Below are positions 56,418-64,000 of a stretch of DNA of 64,000 nt, piece by piece; within the stretch, counting starts at the first letter, position 1; each line of letters opens with the position of its first letter. The notes under the pieces were generated by a model. That model saw nothing but the letters and a program-made list of their open reading frames with translations. It did not search any database and was not told the origin of the DNA. The translations under genes were made by a program, and so were the position numbers. This stretch comes from an uncultured Planktomarina sp. (GTDB lineage: Bacteria > Pseudomonadota > Alphaproteobacteria > Rhodobacterales > Rhodobacteraceae), in the NCBI GenBank assembly GCA_905182325.1, contig CAJJBD010000003.1, positions 1-64,000 of the forward strand. The letters are read 5' to 3'.

Positions 56418-57116
56418 CTAAGCGTTTTGAGACGAAATCCAATTCGCAAGATATGAAATATCAGGCAGCACAGTATCCGCTAAAGTGGCAAGATCTTTAC
56501 GCTCACCTAAACCAGTCAATACCGCAACTGTACGCATATTTGCCAAGCGACCCGCAATTAAATCGTGTGGGCTATCACCCACCATGACGCAATTACTAGC
56601 TGATACATCCATCTTGGCCGCCAAAGCTATGAGAGGGGTTGGATCTGGTTTGCTACCATATCCACTATCACTGCCAATCACATGATCAAAAAGATCTAAC
56701 GCGTCTACAGCTTCCAAGTGCATCCGCGCCGGTCGCTCTGCATCATTTGTCATCACACTAAGCTTAAGCCCTTGGCCCCGTAACTGCTTTATTAATAATT
56801 TCAAATCTGTCACTAAAGTCTGAGGCACCGTTTCAGCCTCTTTATTGATTTGACTTAAAATGTCAGCAACCTTCATGTCTGGTTTAAATCGTTGGATAAC
56901 TTCAGAGATTTCGACAGGCGTTCCAGCAGCAACTAAGCTGTCTGGCAAAACCTTTTTTGTAGCAACATCATATTTTAAGGCCTGCGCTAAGTTTTCCAAA
57001 ACCACGCCATCTTGACCTGCAATCCTCGCCAGAATCTTTCCTGTCCAAAAACCCCAAGTACTTTGAAAATCAAAAAGGGTTCCGTCTTTATCAAAAATAA
57101 CAGCGCGAATATTCAT
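56418..57116 (-). CDS. HAD-family hydrolase (phosphoglycolate phosphatase-like)
   Basis: This 232-residue HAD phosphatase has motif I FDKDGTLFDF at the N-terminus, motif II in KLSVMTNDAERPA, and motif III/IV in GSKPDPTPLIALA and CVMVGDSPHDLIAGRLAN. The cap insertion between them fits phosphoglycolate-type enzymes. Its ATG overlaps the stop of the DUF3572 gene by one base (TAATG), so the pair is coupled. The substrate is unknown. Confidence 0.85.
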   Translation of the reverse strand: MNIRAVIFDKDGTLFDFQSTWGFWTGKILARIAGQDGVVLENLAQALKYDVATKKVLPDSLVAAGTPVEISEVIQRFKPDMKVADILSQINKEAETVPQTLVTDLKLLIKQLRGQGLKLSVMTNDAERPARMHLEAVDALDLFDHVIGSDSGYGSKPDPTPLIALAAKMDVSASNCVMVGDSPHDLIAGRLANMRTVAVLTGLGERKDLATLADTVLPDISYLANWISSQNA

Positions 57117-57397
57117 TAAGTCCAATTGACCTGTTCACCGCCAGGCAAAGCTTGTCTCGCCATCATGGGGTACATATAATTGGAGATCCCATTTTCATCA
57201 CAAAATCGTGTGACCCAAGCATCATCCATACATATAAAATCCAACAGCGAGCCCAGAAAAACTGGACTAGATACACCATTTCGTAAATCTTCTTGAGAAG
57301 CCCCACTTGCGCTTAAAAATGCATCTCTTAAATCATCTTCAGCAATCAGCCAAGCTAGCGCTTGTAGTGCCATGGTTTGTGCCAGCTCTGATGTCAT
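57116..57397 (-). CDS. DUF3572 protein
   Basis: This 93-residue helical protein matches the DUF3572 family: ALAWLIAEDDLRDAFLSASG and the segment containing FLGSLLDFICMDDAWVTRFC. The family is common in alphaproteobacteria, often next to the HAD gene as here, and has no known function. It overlaps the HAD start by one base. Confidence 0.85.
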   Translation of the reverse strand: MTSELAQTMALQALAWLIAEDDLRDAFLSASGASQEDLRNGVSSPVFLGSLLDFICMDDAWVTRFCDENGISNYMYPMMARQALPGGEQVNWT

Positions 57398-57768
57398 TTA
57401 TTAACCACTAAATCAGTTTATTTTATTCGTTTTTTAAATGCCTAGAGCGTAGAGTTCCAAGCCAATAGATAAGCCTGCTTACATCTATTTTGTATAGTTT
57501 CGGCGAGTAGTTGCCAGTCTGCAATGTTTAACCTGTAGACTCTATCAATGACAACTTTCGCCGCAAACGCCAAGCATTGTTTTTTCATTATTGTTTCTTT
57601 TAATAAACAACTTCAGACTGTGGCAGGGGTGCTTAACTCCCACGCTTTGCAATAGAAAAACGCATCATAGCAGTAGTTCCGTCATAATAAGTGCAAATAT
57701 TGTGACGGAATGCCCCAGTGCCATTTCAAGGCTCCCACTGCATATTATAACAAAATAAGGAGTATCTA
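57398..57768. other. 371-base intergenic region between DUF3572 and DUF983 genes
   Basis: This region separates divergent genes. I find a perfect 8-base inverted repeat, TTCCGTCA and TGACGGAA, at about 57677-57710 around an 18-base loop, and AT-rich stretches. A short resemblance to the window's tRNA-Tyr fragment lies at 57619-57641. No gene is evident. AAGGAG at 57757-57762 is the ribosome site of the next gene. Confidence 0.35.
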
Positions 57769-58164
57769 GTGTCATTAGACCATCCACTCAAACCTGCGCT
57801 GCTAAAAGGTTGGCGACGTTGCTGTCCCAACTGTGGCAAGGGTGCAGTCCTTTATAGATATCTGAAAGTACATGATAGTTGTGAAAGCTGTGGTCAAAAT
57901 TTCTACCATCACCGTGCAGACGACGGACCTGCTTATTTAACAATCCTAATTGTAGGACATATTTTAGCACCACTATTACATATTGTATTTGTAAAATTTA
58001 GACCAGAACCATGGATCATGGCATGTGGTTTTGGAACCGCCTGTGTTGTACTATGTCTATACTTACTACCACGCATCAAAGGAACAATTATTGCATTTCA
58101 GTGGGCGCGCCGTTTGAACGGGTTCGGTAACGATACTTCTGGCAATATAGCAAAAACCAATTAA
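57769..58164 (+). CDS. DUF983 family membrane protein
   Basis: This 131-residue protein has an N-terminal zinc-knuckle-like region (RRCCPNCGKGAV and DSCESCGQNF) followed by two membrane helices. DUF983 proteins are conserved in alphaproteobacteria, often near respiratory or Nudix genes; function is unknown. The start is GTG at 57769 with AAGGAG 6 bases upstream. The Nudix gene starts 10 bases after it. Confidence 0.85.
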   Translation: MSLDHPLKPALLKGWRRCCPNCGKGAVLYRYLKVHDSCESCGQNFYHHRADDGPAYLTILIVGHILAPLLHIVFVKFRPEPWIMACGFGTACVVLCLYLLPRIKGTIIAFQWARRLNGFGNDTSGNIAKTN

Positions 58165-58174
58165 GATTGCCTGG

Positions 58175-58849
58175 ATGACAAATGTACCAATCCGATCTGC
58201 ATCCACCATTATCATTCTCCGCAACTTAGAATCTACGCCTCAGGTTCTGATGGGGCAGCGCGGATCGAAAGCTGCATTTATGCCTGATAAATTTGTGTTC
58301 CCTGGCGGAGCAGTTGATGACGCAGATAGTAATATTCATTTGGTTAAACCTTTAGAAAAAAAATGCCACGACCGACTAAAACAAGAAAATACAGGGCCTT
58401 CGCCTGAAACTCTGGTTGTAGCTGCAATCCGTGAACTATGGGAAGAAACAGGCCTGATCTTAGGGGCATCAGAGCCTTGGCATGACCCACCACAAGATTG
58501 GTCAGGCTTTGCAAAATCTGGATTTCGTCCATCAGCTGAAAATATGTATTTTTTCTTTCGCGCAATCACCCCTCCTGGCAAATCACGTCGTTTTGATGCA
58601 CGGTTTTTTTTAGTGGATGCAAAACAGCTGTCGGGAAACCTAGATGATTTTTCTGGAGCATCCGATGAGCTCTCACATCTGCAGTGGGTCCCATTGAATG
58701 AGGTTCGTTCTCTTAATCTTCCCTTTATCACATCCATTGTCTTGGGTGAATTAGCAGGGCTAACATCCATTAACCCACCAAAGTCAGTCCCGTTCTTCAA
58801 AAACAACGATGAAGAAAGTCAATTTTTAAGGTTGAACCACTCACAGTAA
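58175..58849 (+). CDS. NUDIX hydrolase
   Basis: This 224-residue hydrolase has a recognisable NUDIX box core AIRELWEETGLILG (REx2EExG), and the upstream glycine part KFVFPGGAVDDADS. The spacing to the box is longer than in the minimal consensus, as in the larger CoA- and ADP-ribose-type members. It cleaves a nucleoside diphosphate linked to another group; the substrate is unknown. Its 3' end overlaps the convergent EamA gene by 9 bases. Confidence 0.85.
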   Translation: MTNVPIRSASTIIILRNLESTPQVLMGQRGSKAAFMPDKFVFPGGAVDDADSNIHLVKPLEKKCHDRLKQENTGPSPETLVVAAIRELWEETGLILGASEPWHDPPQDWSGFAKSGFRPSAENMYFFFRAITPPGKSRRFDARFFLVDAKQLSGNLDDFSGASDELSHLQWVPLNEVRSLNLPFITSIVLGELAGLTSINPPKSVPFFKNNDEESQFLRLNHSQ

Positions 58850-59740
58850 AAAAATAAGCCCCACTACAGACACGGACAATAAGAGAATTCCTAGCACCTC
58901 TCCGCGACCTAGTTTTTCGCCAAATACAAATATTGACACAGCAAAAGAAAATAAAATTTCAACTTGTCCAAGAGCCTTTACATACGCAGCATTTTGTAGG
59001 GCAAAGGCCGTAAACCATGCAAGTGAACCGAGCAAAGATAAAACACCCACCCAGACTGCTGTACGCCACGCCATTACAACAGATCTTAATTGTCCCGGTT
59101 CCCGCCAAAGCAAATATCCAACCATACCGATCAATTGCAACAAAATTACAACTGCAAGTGTAAAACTAGAACGCGCAAAAACATCCTCTGCCCATATATG
59201 GAGTGTCGCCCCACGATATAAAACGGCACATGCTCCAAAAAGGATACCGCAGGAAACGCCCAATGCAGTTGCATAATTAAAAAAACGAGGGCTCTCAGAT
59301 CTAATTGTTTGTCGATTGTCTGATAAAAACAGCACTCCAATCACCCCAATAAGAATGACTCCAACTGCAGGTAAACTTACACCTTCTCCCAAAATGATTA
59401 GCCCTAGCCCAGCCGCAAACAATACTTCTATCTTTTTAAAAGTTATACCAACAGTAAAATTACGCTGTTGAAAAAGAGCTACTACGCACATGGTCGCACA
59501 AACTTGGCAAAGACCACCTGCTGATGAGTATAAAAAAAATAATGTATCAAGTTTGGGCCAAGAATAACCCCGAGCCAGAGGATAACACAGAGCTATCACT
59601 GCAATTAAAGGTGCCGCAAAAAGAAACCTGGCAAAAGTTGCACCACCAGTGGATAAAGTTTGAATCCGCAATTGTTTTTGAAACATAAAGCGAAATGTTT
59701 GGGCAAAAGCAGCAAATAAGGTGACTGGGATCCAAATCAT
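58841..59740 (-). CDS. EamA/DMT-superfamily transporter
   Basis: This 299-residue protein has about ten membrane helices in two EamA repeats, with family-like segments ILGEGVSLPAVGVILIGVIG and VFGEKLGRGEVLGILLLSVS. It probably exports or imports a small metabolite. No adjacent gene points to a specific substrate. The start at 59740 has no strong ribosome site. It overlaps the Nudix gene convergently by 9 bases. Confidence 0.85.
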   Translation of the reverse strand: MIWIPVTLFAAFAQTFRFMFQKQLRIQTLSTGGATFARFLFAAPLIAVIALCYPLARGYSWPKLDTLFFLYSSAGGLCQVCATMCVVALFQQRNFTVGITFKKIEVLFAAGLGLIILGEGVSLPAVGVILIGVIGVLFLSDNRQTIRSESPRFFNYATALGVSCGILFGACAVLYRGATLHIWAEDVFARSSFTLAVVILLQLIGMVGYLLWREPGQLRSVVMAWRTAVWVGVLSLLGSLAWFTAFALQNAAYVKALGQVEILFSFAVSIFVFGEKLGRGEVLGILLLSVSVVGLIFLL

Positions 59741-59814
59741 AACAAAAGATGTACAATGTTACTCTGTTGGGGACCAGACGCGGCTTAAAATTGATCTCCT
59801 AAATTACCAGTTTT

Positions 59815-60570
59815 TTATACTTTAGGATCAGGGTTTTCAGTGTGGCCATCTACTGCAATCACTTGTCCTGATACCAAACGCGCACCTGAACTGCACAAAA
59901 ATACAGCCATGTTTGCAATATCATCTGCGGTAACTAGAGAGCGCATAGAGGTGCCACCAGCATATCCATCATAAATTTTCTGGTAGGACGTTCCTTTGGC
60001 AATAGCTTCACGCTCCATGACGCCTCGCATGCGGGGCCCCTCAACGGCACCTGGACAAATAGCATTTGCACGTACGCCAGCAGGTCCCCACTCCATGGCA
60101 AGAGTTTTCATAAGGCCAATAATACCCCATTTCGCAGCAGCATAGGGAGCACGATTAGGAAAACCATAAATCCCAGCCGTAGAGGCCGTCAAAACTATTG
60201 AGCCATTGGTATCTTTTAACATTGGCCCACCATATTTAGCTGATAGAAATGCTCCTTCTAAATTTACGGAAACGCAGCGTTGCCAATCTTCAATTTTAAT
60301 ATCCTCAACAACCGCAGTTGGACCAGCGATACCAGCATTTGCACAGATGGCATCGAGACCACCCCAGCGATTCTCAATTTGAGAAAATAATTTAGAGACT
60401 CCCACCTCATCACTTGAATCAACTTGAGTCTTTTGCCAACTGTCAGGGCATTTACCTAGGTGTCCGGCATCAATATCAGTTATCCAAACCTCAAAGCCAG
60501 ATTTAGCAAAGGCCTGTGCCATTGCCTGACCAATACCACTGCCCCCGGCAGTAACAAGTACCCTACTCAT
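59815..60570 (-). CDS. SDR-family oxidoreductase in the carnitine cluster
   Basis: This 251-residue short-chain dehydrogenase has the cofactor motif TAGGSGIGQAMA, NAGIAG and the active-site YAAAKWG. It is the last gene of the BKACE-carnitine dehydrogenase group and its ATG overlaps the upstream stop by 4 bases. Such SDRs recur in carnitine clusters; a role in acetoacetyl or hydroxybutyryl metabolism is possible but unproven. Confidence 0.8.
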   Translation of the reverse strand: MSRVLVTAGGSGIGQAMAQAFAKSGFEVWITDIDAGHLGKCPDSWQKTQVDSSDEVGVSKLFSQIENRWGGLDAICANAGIAGPTAVVEDIKIEDWQRCVSVNLEGAFLSAKYGGPMLKDTNGSIVLTASTAGIYGFPNRAPYAAAKWGIIGLMKTLAMEWGPAGVRANAICPGAVEGPRMRGVMEREAIAKGTSYQKIYDGYAGGTSMRSLVTADDIANMAVFLCSSGARLVSGQVIAVDGHTENPDPKV

Positions 60571-62036
60571 TTTTTTCCTACCATTCTGCCTACACCATCT
60601 GGACGTGGCATCAATGCATGTGCCTCAACAACTTTCTCTAAAGCGGCTACAATGTGGGACGCAGGCACACTAGCTTTACGAGTTTTTAACGATACATGTA
60701 TTAGCATATGTTCTCCTGAGGCTATCATTCGATCTCCCTCAAACATCTGATGGAAAAGGTGCATCTTCTTACCAGCCCCTTCAATACAGAAGGTTTCAAC
60801 TCTGATCAATTGGCCGGCATGTACCTCATCTACATGTCTAATATGAGTTTCCGCAGTAAAATAACTACCACCTGATTGTATGTAATCAGCATCACAACCT
60901 ACAATTTCCATAAATCGATCAGTTGCATCACCAAAAGCCTGAAGGTAACGCGCCTCATTCATGTGTCCATTATAGTCAGTCCAATCCAAAGGCACAGCAC
61001 GCCTTACTGTTTCGATTGGAGCAGTCAGGTCCAAGGAATCTATAGTAAAAGCCATTGCAGCCTTTTCATTTAGAAGACGGTCATGAACCTTCAGGAGTGC
61101 TCCGGCGCCCCAATCCTGAGCTTTTAAGGCCCGTATCATTCCTACAAGATTATTGTCTCGAATGCGTTCCAGTTCACGTATCGAATGCATACCAGACTGC
61201 TCATCAGATTGGTCAGAGATCATATCGACTAACTCATCAGTAAATTCTGGCACGTCCATAAGTTTAGTCCATGGCCATTTCAAAGCTGGCCCAAATTGGG
61301 CCATAAAATGGCGCATCCCAGCCTCGCCACCAGCTACACGATATGTCTCAATTAGTCCCATCTGGGCCCAACGAATACCAAACCCATAACGAATAGCGTT
61401 GTCTATCTCTTCGGTGGTAGCCACCCCATCTTTAATTAGCCAAAGAGCTTCGCGCCAGACTGCCTCTAAAAATCGATCAGCTATATGTGCGTCAATCTCC
61501 TTGCGCACTCGCAAGGGATACATTCCTAAGGTGCGTAGTAAATTCTCAGCACGCTCAACAATTTTCAAATCACTTTTTTTTGAAGGAACAACTTCAATCA
61601 GTGGCAATAAGTAAACTGGGTTAAAGGGGTGGCAAACCATAATTTGCTCTGGGCGCCTGGCTCCTTGTTGTAGCTCAGAGGGTTTGAACCCAGAGGTTGA
61701 TGAACCTATTATTGCTAATTTTGAGCAATGTTCTTGCAGAGAAACATAAATTTTTTGTTTTAAATCTAATTGCTCTGGGACACTTTCTTGGATCCAAGTT
61801 GCACCCTGCACAGCTAACGAAATTTCATCATGAAAACTAATCTGCCCCTCAGTAGGGAGTGGTGCTTCATAAAGGCCAGGTAAAGAACGTCTCGCATTTT
61901 TCAAAACTTCATTAATTTTTCGCTGTGCTTGCGGGTCTGGGTCAAAAACTCTGACATCCCATCCGTTGAGCAGAAACCTTGCCGCCCAACCGCCACCGAT
62001 AACACCACCACCAATTATAGCTGCTATTTGCGTCAT
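60567..62036 (-). CDS. lcdH: Carnitine 3-dehydrogenase fused to thioesterase
   Basis: Residues 1 to about 310 resemble a 3-hydroxyacyl-CoA dehydrogenase-like carnitine dehydrogenase (AAIIGGGVIGGGWAARFL, then GSSTSGFKPSEL and CHPFNPVYLLPLIEVV). Residues about 330-489 are a hotdog 4HBT thioesterase (VPLDWTDYNGHMNEARYL). The fusion is the known carnitine dehydrogenase-betainyl-CoA thioesterase form. It oxidises L-carnitine to 3-dehydrocarnitine with NAD. ATG at 62036 is chosen over an upstream start because the Rossmann motif begins just after it. Confidence 0.9.
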   Translation of the reverse strand: MTQIAAIIGGGVIGGGWAARFLLNGWDVRVFDPDPQAQRKINEVLKNARRSLPGLYEAPLPTEGQISFHDEISLAVQGATWIQESVPEQLDLKQKIYVSLQEHCSKLAIIGSSTSGFKPSELQQGARRPEQIMVCHPFNPVYLLPLIEVVPSKKSDLKIVERAENLLRTLGMYPLRVRKEIDAHIADRFLEAVWREALWLIKDGVATTEEIDNAIRYGFGIRWAQMGLIETYRVAGGEAGMRHFMAQFGPALKWPWTKLMDVPEFTDELVDMISDQSDEQSGMHSIRELERIRDNNLVGMIRALKAQDWGAGALLKVHDRLLNEKAAMAFTIDSLDLTAPIETVRRAVPLDWTDYNGHMNEARYLQAFGDATDRFMEIVGCDADYIQSGGSYFTAETHIRHVDEVHAGQLIRVETFCIEGAGKKMHLFHQMFEGDRMIASGEHMLIHVSLKTRKASVPASHIVAALEKVVEAHALMPRPDGVGRMVGKK

Positions 62037-62113
62037 ATTACTTATCTCACAATCCAAAGTTCCCCAGATCACTGCCGAACCATAAGAACAACAATGGTCA
62101 TGCTATTTGCATA

Positions 62114-63028
62114 TTAAAAATTTACTGGCGCACGCTTTACCAACCTTAATTTTTGACGCACTTCTTCCGGACCTAAAATCCGAGAACCAAGGTTTTGAAT
62201 GATGTCCACAGAGCGATCTACAAGTTGATAATTTTCAGCCAAGACTCCACGATTTAACATCAGGTTGTCTTCCAAACCAACACGTACATTGCCACCAGCT
62301 AAAACTGATGCGGCCACAAGTGGCATCTGATTACGGCCCAACCCAAAGGCACTGAATGTCCAGCTGTCAGGCACATTATTAACCATTGCCATAAGAGTAT
62401 TAAGGTCATCTGGCGCACCCCAAGGAACTCCCATACAAAACTGAACCAAAGCGTTTGGCTCTAGAACACCATCAGCTACCAGCTGTTTAGCGTACCACAG
62501 ATGTCCCGTATCGAATGCTTCTATTTCTGGCTTAACTCCAAGTTCAGTCATCATGCGTCCCATTGCAGTTAAGGTTCCTGGGGTATTCGTCATTACATAA
62601 TCAGCCTCAGCAAAATTCATTGTCCCACAATCCAGCGTACAAATTTCGGGACGGCATTCAGCAATATGAGCTACGCGTTCAGTGGCACCAGCCATGTCTG
62701 TCCCTGAAATTGGTGGAAGCGGATTTTCGACATCACCAAAAACCATGTCACCACCCATCCCTGCAGTGAGATTAAGGATAACATCTACTTCAGAATCTCG
62801 TATCCGGTCAGTGAGCTCACGAAACATTTTCTTATCACGGCTTGGCGCGCCTGTTGCAGGATCACGGACATGGCAATGTACAACAGCTGCCCCTGATTTT
62901 GCTGCCAATATTGCACTTTCAGCAATTTGTTTGGGGCTCCGTGGAACGTGGGGGCTCTTGTCTTGTGTTGCGCCAGAACCTGTAACGGCACAGGTTATAA
63001 AGACCTCTCTATTCATCTCTAGGGGCAT
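62114..63028 (-). CDS. 3-keto-5-aminohexanoate cleavage family enzyme (dehydrocarnitine cleavage)
   Basis: This 304-residue BKACE protein has the zinc motif HCHVRDP near residue 51, GGDMVFGDVENPLP, and VGLEDNLMLNRG with the zinc Glu. BKACE enzymes cleave beta-keto acids with acetyl-CoA; next to a carnitine dehydrogenase the expected reaction is dehydrocarnitine plus acetyl-CoA to betainyl-CoA plus acetoacetate. AGGAG lies 6-7 bases before the ATG. Confidence 0.88.
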   Translation of the reverse strand: MPLEMNREVFITCAVTGSGATQDKSPHVPRSPKQIAESAILAAKSGAAVVHCHVRDPATGAPSRDKKMFRELTDRIRDSEVDVILNLTAGMGGDMVFGDVENPLPPISGTDMAGATERVAHIAECRPEICTLDCGTMNFAEADYVMTNTPGTLTAMGRMMTELGVKPEIEAFDTGHLWYAKQLVADGVLEPNALVQFCMGVPWGAPDDLNTLMAMVNNVPDSWTFSAFGLGRNQMPLVAASVLAGGNVRVGLEDNLMLNRGVLAENYQLVDRSVDIIQNLGSRILGPEEVRQKLRLVKRAPVNF

Positions 63029-63114
63029 GTTAATCTCCTCTCAATCTCAGTTAATTTGTACTTAATGCAAGTTTCAAAAAAGATTTTTTACAATCATTAA
63101 CTTTATTATGTAGT

Positions 63115-63128
63115 AAACATTAATGTTT
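63115..63128. promoter_or_regulatory. Palindrome upstream of the carnitine operon
   Basis: AAACATTAATGTTT at 63115-63128 is a perfect 14-base palindrome 87 bases upstream of the BKACE start, touching the stop of the aldo/keto reductase gene. It could be an operator for the carnitine genes, but its AT content makes chance likely. Confidence 0.25.
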
Positions 63129-64000
63129 TAGTAAGGCATGGGGTAGGCCTTATGAGTTTTGTTAATGTCCTCCAAAATTTCCTCTGACAAAATCGTGTCC
63201 TTGCCTTTTATAATATGCATCAGTTGCGAACAATCAGTTGCCCCAAAGATAGCAGAGGATATAAAAGGCCGCCCAGAACACCAGGCCAAAGCCATGTGGA
63301 TGGGATCAACTCCATGTTTTTTTGCAATCTCCACGTATGCATTAGCAGCTAAATGTGCACGTAACGTATTTCTACCACCAAGGTCGTCAGAAATGCTCAT
63401 ACGGCTCCCAATGGGCACTGCTTTAGAGGCATATTTACCAGTAAGCAGTCCAGCAGCTAATGGTGAAAAAGCCAGAAGCCCAACATCTTCATTTGCAGTT
63501 AACTCAGCTAAATCAGTGTCGTACATTCGGCACATTAAAGAATATTCATTTTGGATCGATACTACGCGGGGTCCGTGTCCTTCTTCAGATCCACGCACCC
63601 ACTGCGCAGTACCCCACGCACTTTCATTTGAGAGGCCAAAAGCGCGAATTCTTCCTCTATCAATTTCGGACTGCAACATACCAAGACAGTCGTGGATATT
63701 TTGTAGTGTTTCTTCTTTGTTTTGTTTTGACGGATCATAAAGCCAGTTTTTTCTGAACATATAGGAGCCTCTATTTGGCCAGTGAAATTGATATAGATCA
63801 ATGAAATCTGTTTTTAGACGTTTTAAACTTCCTTCAATAGCATCCGGGATCGAGCTAGATGTGATAGGTGCCCCATCTCTAACATGAGGCAACCCTTCAC
63901 CAGAGTGTTTTGTAGCCAAAACAACCTTTTTCCTTTGCCCACTTTTTTTAAACCACTTACCTAATATTTCTTCACTACGTCCCTGCGTAATTGACCCAAT
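63128..64000 (-). CDS. Aldo/keto reductase (5' part outside window)
   Basis: The frame is open to the right window edge, so the start lies beyond 64000; what is visible is 290 residues of a protein of about 350. It has the AKR segments SLKRLKTDFIDLYQFHWPNRG, LATKHSGEG (with the catalytic-site Lys region), AFGLSNESAWG and LLAFSPLAAGLLTGKY. It resembles the Tas/YghZ-like group, an NADPH-dependent reductase of aldehydes; substrate unknown. It is on the same strand as the BKACE gene but 100 bases upstream. Confidence 0.85.
   Translation of the reverse strand: MGSITQGRSEEILGKWFKKSGQRKKVVLATKHSGEGLPHVRDGAPITSSSIPDAIEGSLKRLKTDFIDLYQFHWPNRGSYMFRKNWLYDPSKQNKEETLQNIHDCLGMLQSEIDRGRIRAFGLSNESAWGTAQWVRGSEEGHGPRVVSIQNEYSLMCRMYDTDLAELTANEDVGLLAFSPLAAGLLTGKYASKAVPIGSRMSISDDLGGRNTLRAHLAANAYVEIAKKHGVDPIHMALAWCSGRPFISSAIFGATDCSQLMHIIKGKDTILSEEILEDINKTHKAYPMPY

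Noticed and set aside
57619-57641. Resemblance to the tRNA-Tyr fragment at the window start (TGTGGCAGGGG and AACTCCC)
   Set aside because: Only about 18 bases match and no cloverleaf can be drawn; more likely chance or a very old remnant.
1-64000. CRISPR array, insertion sequence or prophage
   Set aside because: No regular repeat-spacer pattern, transposase, integrase or terminal inverted repeats were seen.

Overview
The window looks like a low-GC marine member of the Rhodobacteraceae (Roseobacter group, Alphaproteobacteria). Several gene orders point there: helicase-S4-fdxA-carD; nrdR-ribD-ribE-ribBX-ribH-nusB; hom-glpX-recJ; dnaG-rpoD; and rluD back to back with a DUF6476-type gene. A tRNA-His that lacks G-1 and carries A73 fits the same clade, as does the catabolic repertoire for marine osmolytes and sulfonates (sarcosine, carnitine, dihydroxypropanesulfonate, TRAP uptake). 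No phage, insertion sequence or CRISPR array was seen.

Layout. 1-4999: the 3' part of tRNA-Tyr, a large membrane-anchored cell-wall hydrolase with an unusual domain order, and divergent cobT and cobS. 5054-16925: housekeeping genes (carD, fdxA, S4 protein, SUV3-type helicase, SCP2 protein, aldolase, pepF, rpoH, rluD, tRNA-His, mmcB). 17124-17286: a structured, gene-free RNA candidate resembling 6S RNA. 17312-22535: an nrdR-ribD-ribE-ribBX-ribH-nusB-esterase operon. 22777-31896: rpoD and dnaG lie immediately downstream of, and on the same strand as, a sarcosine oxidase operon soxBDAG. 31982-36249: glutamate dehydrogenase, a membrane protein, a 3-hydroxyisobutyrate dehydrogenase-like enzyme, and a broken reductive dehalogenase-like gene carrying a nonsense codon and a frameshift. 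36447-42250: pirin, lipoprotein, hom-glpX-recJ and tRNA-Glu.

42406-63028 is mainly catabolic. An hpsN-hpsO-hpsP-comD-comE operon for 2,3-dihydroxypropane-1-sulfonate faces a LacI-family regulator across a strong inverted repeat. Next come an IclR regulator, a GMC oxidoreductase, a TerC protein, a TRAP transporter (dctP and a fused dctQM) and a non-pyrrolysine MttB-family methyltransferase. The right end holds small conserved genes (HAD, DUF3572, DUF983, NUDIX, EamA), a carnitine module (BKACE, fused carnitine dehydrogenase-thioesterase, SDR) and an aldo/keto reductase cut by the window edge.

How they fit (inference): carnitine goes to dehydrocarnitine, then to glycine betaine plus an acetoacetyl unit. 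Betaine demethylation elsewhere would give sarcosine, which SoxBDAG oxidises to glycine and a C1 unit, with ammonia handled by the glutamate dehydrogenase. In parallel the hps/com genes route C3-sulfonates toward sulfoacetaldehyde. The least ordinary signals are the sox/dnaG-rpoD arrangement, the triple-domain SleB protein, the decaying dehalogenase, the 6S-like RNA and the operator-controlled sulfonate cluster. I did not find a clear candidate for a wholly new system.
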